DNA from: Desulfobacterales bacterium
Lineage (GTDB): Bacteria > Desulfobacterota > Desulfobacteria > Desulfobacterales > C00003106
Assembly (NCBI GenBank): GCA_030594505.1
Contig: JAUVFC010000144.1
Location: 1-5,130, forward strand
Direction of reading: 5' to 3'
Length of the DNA: 5,130 nucleotides
Shown here: piece by piece, positions 1 through 5,130 of the stretch
Layout of the letters: each line of letters starts with the position of its first letter
Numbering within the stretch: position 1 is the first letter of the stretch
Notes under the pieces: generated by a model
What the model saw: the letters and a program-made list of their open reading frames with translations, nothing else
What the model was told of the DNA's origin: nothing
Databases searched by the model: none
Translations under genes and position numbers: made by a program

Positions 1-899
1 CCGCTCACCAGGGACTGCACTATACGATTCACCTGCTGTTTCTCGTCTTCGGCCTCGGCCTCTCGGCCGGTTTATCCCTCCTCCTTTATTCTTTCATGCG
101 GAGAATGGAGATGTACCAGGTGGCCCGGGATCAGGCCCTCTATGAGATAACCGAGCGCAAGAAGACGGAAAAGGAACGTGAGGCCTTGCTCAAGGAATTG
201 TCTGATAAGAATGCAGAGCTTGAATCTTTTGTCTATACGGTTTCCCACGACCTCAAGACACCCATCGTCACCATTGAGGGCTTCATCGGGGCATTAAGAG
301 AAGACTTCGACGAACTCCTCGGTCAAAAGGGTGAACGATACTTGGGGCGGATAAGTGAAGCCACCCGGAAGATGGAAGGCCTGATCAGTGATTTACTCGA
401 CCTTTCTCGCATCGGGCGCATAACCGAAAGAAAGGCGGAGATATTGTTTGGCGAGCTTGTAAAAGAGGCTGTGGGCTCCCTTGAAGCCCAGATAAAGGAG
501 CGTGGTATCATTGTTGAGGTCCCCGAAAATATGCCGTCTCTCTACGGAGAGAAGAAGCGCCTGGGCCAGGTAGTTGACAATCTCATGGCCAATGCGGTCA
601 GGTATATCGGCAAAGACAACCCCTCACCCCGGATCGAGGTCGGTGCTGAAAAGGAGGGGGACGAGACCGTTTTTTTTGTAAGGGATAACGGTATAGGAAT
701 CGAGAAGACGTACTTCGACAAGATCTTTAATATATTTCAGAGATTACCGGCTGCCAAAAAGATTGAGGGTACCGGCATAGGCCTGACAATTGTCAAGCGC
801 GTCATTGAACTGCATGAGGGACATGTCTGGGTAGAGTCCGAGATAGGGAAAGGGAGCACATTTTACTTTACTATAAGGAGGAATACAGATGATTTTTGA
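1..899 (+). CDS. Membrane-anchored sensor histidine kinase, 5'-truncated by the window edge
   Basis: The gene autophosphorylates on a histidine and passes the phosphate to a receiver, probably the one encoded next door. The frame is open to the left edge (first full codon at 3), so the true start and any sensor domain lie outside. The first visible residues form a hydrophobic helix (about positions 24-95, with LLFLVFGLGLSAG) ending in RRMEMY, which looks like a transmembrane segment followed by a cytoplasmic face. A charged coiled coil with ITERKKTEKERE follows. Counting from the internal ATG at 96, the H-box is SHDLKTP with His51, the N-box is DNLMANAVRY (about 161-170), G1 is DNGIGIE (197-203), the F-box is FDKIFNIFQRL and G2 is GTGIGLTIVKR (225-235), so the catalytic core is complete. 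The ATG at 96 is probably not the real start, since it would discard the membrane helix. The H-box context FVYTVSHDLKTP is typical of kinases that pair with Rcp1-like regulators. The signal sensed cannot be told. Confidence 0.93.
   Translation, partial: AHQGLHYTIHLLFLVFGLGLSAGLSLLLYSFMRRMEMYQVARDQALYEITERKKTEKEREALLKELSDKNAELESFVYTVSHDLKTPIVTIEGFIGALREDFDELLGQKGERYLGRISEATRKMEGLISDLLDLSRIGRITERKAEILFGELVKEAVGSLEAQIKERGIIVEVPENMPSLYGEKKRLGQVVDNLMANAVRYIGKDNPSPRIEVGAEKEGDETVFFVRDNGIGIEKTYFDKIFNIFQRLPAAKKIEGTGIGLTIVKRVIELHEGHVWVESEIGKGSTFYFTIRRNTDDF
875..881 (+). promoter_or_regulatory. Ribosome binding site for the Rcp1-like regulator
   Basis: AAGGAGG lies 7 bases before the ATG at 889, inside the last codons of the upstream kinase. 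This strong Shine-Dalgarno sequence fixes the start of the regulator and supports co-translation with the kinase. Confidence 0.8.
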
Positions 900-1338
900 G
901 CCGACCAGCATCCTACTCGTTGAGGACGAGGAAGCGCATGCGGAATTGACCGTACGGGCCGTACGAAAGGCCGGGAATGCCAATCGGGTCGATACCGTAT
1001 GTGACGGCGAGGAGGCCCTGGACTATCTGTTTAATCGGGGCAAATATTCTAATAGAAACCAATATCCTACCCCGGGGGTAGTCCTCCTGGACATAAAACT
1101 TCCCGGGATTGACGGCATAGACGTACTCAAAAAGATCAAGGAAGACCCTGAACTCAAAAAGGTTCCGGTGGTCATGTTGACTACCTCTGAGCAGACGGAC
1201 GATATTGAGGCGTGCTATAAATATCATGCCAACAGTTATCTGACCAAACCGATAGGTTACAAGGAGTTTGAAGAAAAGATCCGCAGCTTGGATTGCTATT
1301 GGATGCTCATTAATAAGCCGCCAACCGTAGAGCGATAG
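889..1338 (+). CDS. Receiver-only response regulator, Rcp1-like
   Basis: This is a 149-residue single-domain receiver with no output domain. It likely accepts phosphate from the kinase just upstream and signals by protein contact or passes phosphate on. The acidic pocket is E12-D13-E14 in ILLVEDEE, the phospho-acceptor is D68 in VVLLDIKLPG, the switch threonine lies in MLTTS (98-99), and the conserved lysine is K120 in LTKPIG. An insert between helix 2 and strand 3 (ALDYLFNRGKYSNRNQYPTPG) is the hallmark of the Rcp1 family, known as partners of cyanobacterial phytochrome kinases and of many PAS kinases. The gene overlaps the kinase by 11 bases, which supports a cognate pair in one operon. No photoreceptor domain is visible in this window, so a light role should not be assumed. 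Confidence 0.93.
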   Translation: MIFEPTSILLVEDEEAHAELTVRAVRKAGNANRVDTVCDGEEALDYLFNRGKYSNRNQYPTPGVVLLDIKLPGIDGIDVLKKIKEDPELKKVPVVMLTTSEQTDDIEACYKYHANSYLTKPIGYKEFEEKIRSLDCYWMLINKPPTVER

Positions 1339-1343
1339 ACCAC

Positions 1344-1382
1344 AGAGGCAGTTTCAAAATGTTCAATTTTGAAACTGCCTCT
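1344..1382 (+). repeat. Perfect 17-bp inverted repeat with 5-base loop
   Basis: The left arm AGAGGCAGTTTCAAAAT (1344-1360) is exactly complementary to the right arm ATTTTGAAACTGCCTCT (1366-1382), with GTTCA between. The right arm is followed by CCATTAAG rather than a T-run, so it is not a textbook intrinsic terminator. The inner arms contain AAAAT/ATTTT. It begins 6 bases after the Rcp1-like gene and ends 45 bases before the likely start of the next kinase. It could be an mRNA processing or attenuation hairpin, an imperfect terminator, a dispersed palindromic repeat or a dyad operator; the sequence does not decide between these. Confidence 0.85.
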
Positions 1383-1415
1383 CCATTAAGAAAGGGCACA
1401 ACCTGGAGAGAAGTT

Positions 1416-1419
1416 GGAG
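1416..1419 (+). promoter_or_regulatory. Ribosome binding site deciding a TTG start
   Basis: GGAG lies 8 bases before the TTG at 1428. No comparable site precedes the in-frame ATG at 1359, which sits within the left arm and loop of the inverted repeat. This supports TTG 1428 as the start of the receiver-PAS kinase. Confidence 0.6.
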
Positions 1420-1427
1420 ATAGAAAT

Positions 1428-2861
1428 TTGAAGGTAACAATCATAGAGGATGAGGATGCCCACCTGGAACTCATGGAACGGACCATTAAAAGAGAGTTCC
1501 CTGAGGCCCAAGTAGATTCTTTTGGGGAGATCGGGCACTGTCTTGATTGCATTGATCAGATAAATCCGGATATAATTATCACCGATTATCTGCTGCCGGA
1601 TATGAACGGACTCGACTTTCTCGAAGAACTGAAAAGGCGTCATAAAGAGATCCCGGTGGTCGTGGTTACCGGCCAGGGTGATGAAGGCATTGCTGTCAAC
1701 GCCATGAAACTCGGGGCGTACGATTATATAGTAAAATCCGGTGATTTCTTTTCACTGGTGCCGAGCATCATCCAGAAGGTCGTCCACCAGAAAAAATTGA
1801 AAAAAGCTCTACAGAAGTCACAAGCCCTTTATGAACAGGAGAGAAATAAGCTCAATTCCATATTGGCCACCATGGTGAACCCCCTGGCCGTGATTAACGA
1901 GAATATGACCATCAATTTTGCCAATCCGGTTTTTGAGAGGACCTTTGGCAAAGGGCTCCTTGGTAAACCGTGCCAGGCCATATTTGGTAAACGGTGTGAC
2001 GTCAGTACTCCGTGTCGAAAAGCCATCAAGGGGCGACAGACACAAAACAGGGAGGTTGAAGACATTAATGGTCGGATTTGGCACATTACCATCTCTCCCG
2101 GAATAGAAGACAAAGGGGGCATGATTACAGCAGTGCTGGTTTTTCAGGATATTACCGAACGTAAATCTTATGAGAAACAACTCCAGCATTTGTCGGAAAG
2201 GATGATTGACCTTCAGGAAGAAGAGCGCAGCCGGATTTCACGGGAACTCCACGACGAACTCGGGCAGGTCTTGACGGCTCTCAAGTTCGACGCCGCCTGG
2301 TTAAAGCGCTATGTCCCTGATGGAGAGATCGCTGCGAAGAACCGCTTTCAGGCGATGTGTGGCTTGATAGACGGTTCACTCAGCGCGGTCAGGAGAATAT
2401 CAACCGGACTTAGACCCGGCATCCTTGATGATATGGGGCTGGGACCGGCTATTGAGTGGCATGCCTCAGAGTTTGAGCGACGCTCAGGCATAGAATGCTT
2501 AACACTGCTTGATCTGCCGGATAAACGCCTGGCCGGTCATCTTGAAACAGGCATCTACAGGATTGTCCAGGAAGCCTTGACCAATGTTGCCCGGCATGCA
2601 AAAGCCTCCGTGGTAACCATAGGTATAAACCAGAAAGGAGAAACTCTTTTCGTTCAGATCGCGGATAATGGCACGGGGCTGGAACCGTCGAAGATACGAT
2701 CTCCTCTCTCTACAGGCATATCCGGCATGAGGGAGCGTACCGAAATCTTATCAGGCGTCATGGAGATTAAAGGTGAATCAGGCAAGGGAACAGAGGTAAC
2801 CGTGCAGGTTCCGGTCACTTACAGGCAATCTTCTATTACTGGAGCGCAGGAGTCTCTATGA
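1428..2861 (+). CDS. Soluble hybrid histidine kinase: receiver, PAS, HisKA_3, HATPase_c (NarX/DegS-type core)
   Basis: From the TTG start the protein has 477 residues. A receiver covers about 1-120: acidic IIEDED, phospho-acceptor D53 in IITDYLLPDMNG, T81 in VVTGQG and K103 in YIVKSG. A coiled linker (about 118-145) leads to a PAS domain (about 146-245) ending in VFQDITERK, with Cys182, Cys190 and Cys196. The HisKA_3 dimerisation domain carries ERSRISRELHDELGQVL with His275. The ATPase domain has ALTNVARHA (N386), ADNGTG (D413) and GISGMRER (430-437). No membrane segment is visible, so it is likely cytoplasmic. The N-terminal receiver suggests control by another kinase, and the PAS domain suggests a second input such as redox state or a bound ligand. 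It overlaps the NarL-type regulator gene by ATGA, its evident phosphotransfer partner. An ATG at 1359 would add 23 residues with no domain match. The function is firm; the signal is unknown. Confidence 0.93.
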   Translation: MKVTIIEDEDAHLELMERTIKREFPEAQVDSFGEIGHCLDCIDQINPDIIITDYLLPDMNGLDFLEELKRRHKEIPVVVVTGQGDEGIAVNAMKLGAYDYIVKSGDFFSLVPSIIQKVVHQKKLKKALQKSQALYEQERNKLNSILATMVNPLAVINENMTINFANPVFERTFGKGLLGKPCQAIFGKRCDVSTPCRKAIKGRQTQNREVEDINGRIWHITISPGIEDKGGMITAVLVFQDITERKSYEKQLQHLSERMIDLQEEERSRISRELHDELGQVLTALKFDAAWLKRYVPDGEIAAKNRFQAMCGLIDGSLSAVRRISTGLRPGILDDMGLGPAIEWHASEFERRSGIECLTLLDLPDKRLAGHLETGIYRIVQEALTNVARHAKASVVTIGINQKGETLFVQIADNGTGLEPSKIRSPLSTGISGMRERTEILSGVMEIKGESGKGTEVTVQVPVTYRQSSITGAQESL

Positions 2862-3493
2862 TCACAATTAGCATCGCCGATGACCACAGGATCCTGCGGG
2901 AGGGACTACGCCGTATCCTTGATGAAGCCTCTGACATGAAGGTGATTGATGAGTCGTCCAATGGTCGGGAGATTATCGAAAAGGTTCGGGCGAACAGACC
3001 GGATATAGTCTTACTCGATATCTCCATGCCGGACATGGACGGCCTCGATGCTACCAAACACATTCATGGCTTATTTCCAGAATTGCCTATCCTGATCCTG
3101 ACGGTTCATCCAGCCAGACAATATGCTGTGCGTATCCTGCGTGCCGGCGCCAAAGGATACCTGGACAAACAGGCAGCGCCGGAGGAATTAATAGATGCGG
3201 TGCGAAAGGTATGCGCCGGCCGGAGATATCTCAGTCCTGAAGCCTCGGAAGAACTCGCCTTGCAATTAATCGGAGAAGGCGCCAACTTTTCGCCGGTGGA
3301 ATCTCTTTCGGACCGCGAACTCCAGGTCTTGTGCCTTATCGCCAACGGCAGAAAAGCCACTGAGATTGCCGAAGAATTATGCCTCAGCATAAAGACGGTC
3401 AATACTTACCGGTCGCGAGTCCTCGAGAAACTTCATCTTAGAAACAATGCAGATCTGACCCGCTTTGCTATTAAGAACAATCTTGTCAAATAG
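2858..3493 (+). CDS. NarL/FixJ-type response regulator with LuxR-type DNA-binding domain
   Basis: This 211-residue regulator is the likely target of the kinase encoded just upstream and controls transcription. The receiver (1-120) has D8-D9 in IADDH, phospho-acceptor D54 in VLLDISMPDMDG, T82 in ILTVH and K104 in YLDKQA. A linker leads to a LuxR/GerE helix-turn-helix at about 148-205, with LSDRELQVLCLIANG, then the recognition region ATEIAEELCLSIKTVNTYRSRVLEKL. Length and domain order are normal for the family. The ATG overlaps the kinase stop by four bases and has AGGAG (2848-2852) 5 bases upstream, which suggests translational coupling. Regulators of this family usually bind short inverted repeats as dimers; a candidate lies 22 bases after this gene. 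Its target genes cannot be read from the window. Confidence 0.95.
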   Translation: MITISIADDHRILREGLRRILDEASDMKVIDESSNGREIIEKVRANRPDIVLLDISMPDMDGLDATKHIHGLFPELPILILTVHPARQYAVRILRAGAKGYLDKQAAPEELIDAVRKVCAGRRYLSPEASEELALQLIGEGANFSPVESLSDRELQVLCLIANGRKATEIAEELCLSIKTVNTYRSRVLEKLHLRNNADLTRFAIKNNLVK

Positions 3494-3514
3494 TGTCCAT
3501 CCAGTAATGGCATC

Positions 3515-3535
3515 TTGTAGGACTATATCCTACAA
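3515..3535. promoter_or_regulatory. Operator-like palindrome TTGTAGGA-N5-TCCTACAA
   Basis: Two perfect 8-base half-sites are separated by CTATA. The following run is A, not T, so a terminator for the upstream gene is unlikely. The size and symmetry suit a dimeric NarL/FixJ-type regulator such as the one encoded 22 bases upstream. This binding assignment is inference. A short RNA hairpin is the alternative. Confidence 0.5.
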
Positions 3536-3638
3536 AAAAGTCATAAAAATACCTTCATATAAATCAGTTCTTGTCCTATTTACTCATACCTCTATTACCG
3601 GTATTCTGTTTTTACGTTAAAAACGTATCCTTGTATTC

Positions 3639-3679
3639 CACACACTGATGATTCGTAAGAAGTGAAAGGAGAGTGTGTG
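3639..3679 (+). repeat. Inverted repeat in the leader of the downstream regulator
   Basis: CACACACT (3639-3646) and AGTGTGTG (3672-3679) can pair over a 25-base loop that contains AAAGGAG. The loop sequence looks like a ribosome binding site, but no good ORF follows it. It may be a structured 5' leader. Support is only the complementarity. Confidence 0.35.
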
Positions 3680-3736
3680 TCTTGGACTTTTTGCGAAATC
3701 CTTAACATCAAAATCAAAATATCCCACAACAAGAGC

Positions 3737-3741
3737 AGGAG
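3737..3741 (+). promoter_or_regulatory. Ribosome binding site deciding the ATG at 3750
   Basis: AGGAG lies 8 bases before ATG 3750, whose product begins directly with the receiver strand MAKILIVDDQ. The in-frame GTG at 3675 would add 25 residues not belonging to the domain, and its nearest AGGAG is only 3 bases away, too close to serve it well. Confidence 0.75.
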
Positions 3742-3749
3742 AAAATAAA

Positions 3750-4166
3750 ATGGCAAAAATCTTGATAGTAGATGACCAGACGTGCATACAACAATTTTAT
3801 CAGGAAGAGTTGACTGAAGATGGATACGACGTGATTACAGCCAATGATGGCCATCAGGCCATGACTCAGATTGAAGCGTGCGCGCCGGATTTGGTCGTGC
3901 TCGATCTTTTTTTAAGAGGACCGAACGGCTGGGAACTTCTTGACATGATAAAGAAAAAAGACACGTATCTTCCGGTCATCATTGCAACAGCGTATGACAG
4001 TTACATAGAAGACCCCCGCTTGAAGGAGGCCGGGGGTTATATTGTTAAAAGTTCTAATACAACAGAGTTGAAAGAAAAGGTTTCAGAACTTCTTATGGAA
4101 CAGCAGCAGGAGCAGTGTCTGCTGTCCGGCACTAATATTAGCTTTGGTTGCGAAAGAGCCGCTTGA
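3750..4166 (+). CDS. Receiver-only response regulator (CheY/Spo0F-like)
   Basis: This 138-residue protein is a single receiver with a short tail. The acidic pair is D8-D9 in LIVDDQ, the phospho-acceptor is D52 in VVLDLFLRGPNG, the switch threonine is T80 in IIATAY and the conserved lysine is K100 in YIVKSS. The tail after about residue 116 is glutamine-rich (MEQQQEQ) and has no recognisable output domain. Such proteins act by binding a partner or as phosphate carriers between kinases. It heads a group with a STAS gene 58 bases downstream and another receiver gene, and no kinase lies beside it. It could therefore take phosphate from either upstream kinase or one elsewhere; this is inference. 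Confidence 0.92.
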   Translation: MAKILIVDDQTCIQQFYQEELTEDGYDVITANDGHQAMTQIEACAPDLVVLDLFLRGPNGWELLDMIKKKDTYLPVIIATAYDSYIEDPRLKEAGGYIVKSSNTTELKEKVSELLMEQQQEQCLLSGTNISFGCERAA

Positions 4167-4209
4167 ACGACCGAGGTTGTTCTATCCAAGTTTCTGCAGG
4201 TTACTGACG

Positions 4210-4214
4210 GGAGG
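4210..4214 (+). promoter_or_regulatory. Ribosome binding site deciding the STAS start at 4225
   Basis: GGAGG in a G-rich stretch lies 10 bases before ATG 4225. A longer reading from TTG 4144 would overlap the preceding gene and add 27 residues with no domain match, so ATG 4225 is preferred. Confidence 0.65.
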
Positions 4215-4224
4215 GGCTTCAGAC

Positions 4225-4506
4225 ATGTTAATAAAAGTAAGAAAAAATGGTGAAGTGGTTTTCCAAATTAAGAACCACCTGGACGGGAGCACTGTACGTT
4301 CTATGAAAATGTATTTGGATTACGCGATAGATCTGGGCGAAAAGAAAATCTTATTAGATTTTAGTCGGGTGAAAAATTTTGAGTATTCCGGGATGGCTAT
4401 ACTTATCGATAGTCTTTTGCACTGTAATAAAAGTAGAAAAATAGATATAGGCCTACAAGGACTTAGCGGGGAATGTTTAGAGGCAGTAGCGAATCTTGGA
4501 TTTTGA
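4225..4506 (+). CDS. Short STAS-domain protein (anti-anti-sigma-factor-like)
   Basis: The 93-residue product matches a STAS fold: an N-terminal strand pair (IKVRKNGEVVFQI), NHLDGSTVRSMKMYLDYAI, the central strand KILLDFSRVKNFEYSGMAILIDSL, and a final strand and helix (KIDIGLQGL, CLEAVANLGF). STAS proteins of the SpoIIAA/RsbV type bind anti-sigma kinases and are switched by serine phosphorylation in a DSSG motif. Here the motif reads E53-Y54-S55-G56, so the position of the usual phosphoserine is tyrosine, with Ser55 next to it. The protein is shorter than the usual 100-115 residues and stops right after LGF. In the same frame the next codons read RISEKNDR before a second stop. Position between two receiver genes suggests a signalling adaptor. 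No PP2C phosphatase or anti-sigma kinase gene is visible nearby. The family call is fairly sure; partner switching is inferred. Confidence 0.8.
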   Translation: MLIKVRKNGEVVFQIKNHLDGSTVRSMKMYLDYAIDLGEKKILLDFSRVKNFEYSGMAILIDSLLHCNKSRKIDIGLQGLSGECLEAVANLGF

Positions 4507-4540
4507 AGGATTTCAGAGAAGAATGATCGATAAGGGGCAA

Positions 4541-4547
4541 AAGGAGG
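4541..4547 (+). promoter_or_regulatory. Strong ribosome binding site before a 10-codon ORF
   Basis: AAGGAGG stands 7 bases before ATG 4555, an ideal arrangement. It matches the anti-Shine-Dalgarno sequence as well as any site in the window, yet the ORF it serves is tiny. Confidence 0.6.
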
Positions 4548-4554
4548 TTGCGCT

Positions 4555-4587
4555 ATGAAAAAATGTAGATTATCAGCAAATTTATGA
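4555..4587 (+). CDS. Possible leader peptide or gene remnant, 10 codons
   Basis: The ORF reads MKKCRLSANL and stops with TGA, 55 bases before the next regulator gene. Its only support is the ideal ribosome binding site at 4541-4547 and an initial MKK. It could be a translated leader affecting expression of the regulator downstream, the start of a decayed gene, or chance. No clear attenuator with a T-run follows. No function is proposed. Confidence 0.3.
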   Translation: MKKCRLSANL

Positions 4588-4642
4588 ACTAACAGGGTTA
4601 AAGGAGACGGCGTATTTTCCGCCAATTTAGGGAGGGGGAAAG

Positions 4643-5092
4643 ATGAGACGTGAAAAAATACTCGTGGTAGACGATGATCCACACTTTTCCAGACTCCTTG
4701 TGGAAGTTTTAAAGATTGAAGGATGCTACGCCATTAAAAACGCAGCAAATGGTCTTGAAGGATTTGAAAAATATAAGGCTTTAAGACCTGATCTCGTCCT
4801 GATGGACATAAGTATGCCTATCATGAATGGATACGAGTCATGTCAAAAAATTAAACAGCTTGACCCTAATGCAAACATAATTATCCTTACCGGCAATCCC
4901 CAGGATGACAAGGCACAAAAAATTATGAGAGAAGGATATGCTTGCATGCTCCTTCAAAAACCTTTCACGATATCCTTTTTATTGAAAAGTATTAAACAAC
5001 TCCTCGCAAGCCAATCCTCAAATGTCCTAAGCTCTCCAAAAGATACCGGATGCGTACATTCTAACTCTGTAAAAAGTCCTCAATGCGCTTGA
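4643..5092 (+). CDS. Receiver-only response regulator with cysteine-containing tail
   Basis: This 149-residue protein is a receiver domain (about 1-122) with a short extension. The acidic pocket is D10-D11-D12 in LVVDDDP, the phospho-acceptor is D55 in LVLMDISMPIMNG, the switch threonine is T83 in IILTGNP and the lysine is K106 in LLQKPF, so all phosphorylation residues are present. The tail from about 123 is rich in Ser and polar residues, has Cys137 and Cys148, and shows no known output domain. The start has GGAGG (4631-4635) 7 bases upstream. It follows the STAS gene by 136 bases, a gap that holds only the possible small ORF. It may work with the STAS protein and the other free receiver, or with the gene starting at 5108. 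The kinase partner is unknown. Confidence 0.92.
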   Translation: MRREKILVVDDDPHFSRLLVEVLKIEGCYAIKNAANGLEGFEKYKALRPDLVLMDISMPIMNGYESCQKIKQLDPNANIIILTGNPQDDKAQKIMREGYACMLLQKPFTISFLLKSIKQLLASQSSNVLSSPKDTGCVHSNSVKSPQCA

Positions 5093-5107
5093 TTGGAGGT
5101 AAAAAGT

Positions 5108-5130
5108 ATGCCAAATGTGTACAAAGAAAG
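5108..5130 (+). CDS. Start of an unidentified gene, cut by the right edge
   Basis: ATG 5108 has GGAGG (5095-5099) 8 bases upstream and lies 15 bases after the preceding stop, so it is very likely the next gene of the same operon. Only MPNVYKE can be read. That is too little to name a product. Confidence 0.7.

Larger units (their letters stand above)
3494..3749 (+). other. 256-base non-coding region with small inverted repeats
   Basis: This is the largest gap in the window and separates the two kinase/regulator pairs from the AT-richer second gene group. Besides the operator-like palindrome at 3515-3535 it holds an 8-bp dyad TACCGGTA (3596-3603), GTTTTTA/TAAAAAC arms around a 3-base loop (3608-3624), and CACACACT/AGTGTGTG arms (3639-3646 and 3672-3679). 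No clear intrinsic terminator for the upstream gene was found. A weak sigma-70-like pair, TTGTCC (3571-3576) and TATTAC (3593-3598) with 16-base spacing, is possible but not convincing. Confidence 0.6.

Noticed and set aside
913..1227. Minus-strand open frame of 104 codons opposite the Rcp1-like regulator
   Set aside because: It is antisense to a clear receiver domain and resembles no protein family.
1818..2189. Minus-strand open frame of 123 codons inside the hybrid kinase
   Set aside because: It lies wholly opposite the PAS domain, shows no domain, and is a shadow of the real gene.
3506..3522. Sigma-54 promoter starting at TGGCAT
   Set aside because: The GG is not followed by GC at the required 10-base distance. 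Another TGGAC near 3683 has only 7 bases between GG and GC.
3515..3541. Intrinsic terminator after the NarL-type regulator
   Set aside because: The 8-bp hairpin is followed by A residues, not T, on the + strand, and no gene converges from the other strand.
3675..3749. Longer N terminus of the third regulator from GTG 3675
   Set aside because: The extra 25 residues do not belong to the receiver fold, and the ATG at 3750 has a better-placed ribosome binding site.
4320..4682. Minus-strand open frame of 120 codons
   Set aside because: It runs antisense across the STAS gene, the gap and the start of the last regulator. Its product has no recognisable domain, and the plus-strand genes are well supported.

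Overview
The window is a dense cluster of signal-transduction genes, all on the + strand: two histidine kinases, four response regulators, a STAS-domain protein and the first codons of one further gene. No rRNA, tRNA, insertion sequence, transposase, CRISPR array or minus-strand gene was seen. The protein style fits an environmental Gram-negative bacterium, possibly Desulfobacterota (old Deltaproteobacteria) or Nitrospirota. The clues are a kinase paired with an Rcp1-like regulator, a PAS domain with several cysteines, free-standing receivers and strong GGAGG ribosome binding sites. This placement is an inference from style, not from a marker gene.

Positions 1-1338 hold a membrane-anchored sensor kinase, cut by the left edge of the window, and a receiver-only Rcp1-like regulator that overlaps it by 11 bases. 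They look like a cognate pair. A long perfect inverted repeat follows (1344-1382).

Positions 1428-3493 hold a second pair: a soluble kinase (receiver, PAS, HisKA_3, HATPase_c) and a NarL/FixJ-type DNA-binding regulator, joined by an ATGA stop/start overlap. The kinase most likely starts at a TTG at 1428, because the upstream ATG at 1359 lies inside the inverted repeat. Its N-terminal receiver could take phosphate from the first kinase or another one, so the two pairs may form one cascade.

Positions 3494-3749 are non-coding. They contain an operator-like palindrome, TTGTAGGA-N5-TCCTACAA, just after the NarL-type gene, and further small inverted repeats before the next gene.

Positions 3750-5130 hold a receiver-only regulator, a short STAS protein with an unusual EYSG motif, a possible 10-codon leader ORF, another receiver-only regulator and the start of one more gene. 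This part is visibly more AT-rich than the first 3.5 kb. A STAS protein between two receivers suggests phosphorelay signals feeding a partner-switching (anti-sigma/anti-anti-sigma) output, but no phosphatase or anti-sigma kinase is visible here.
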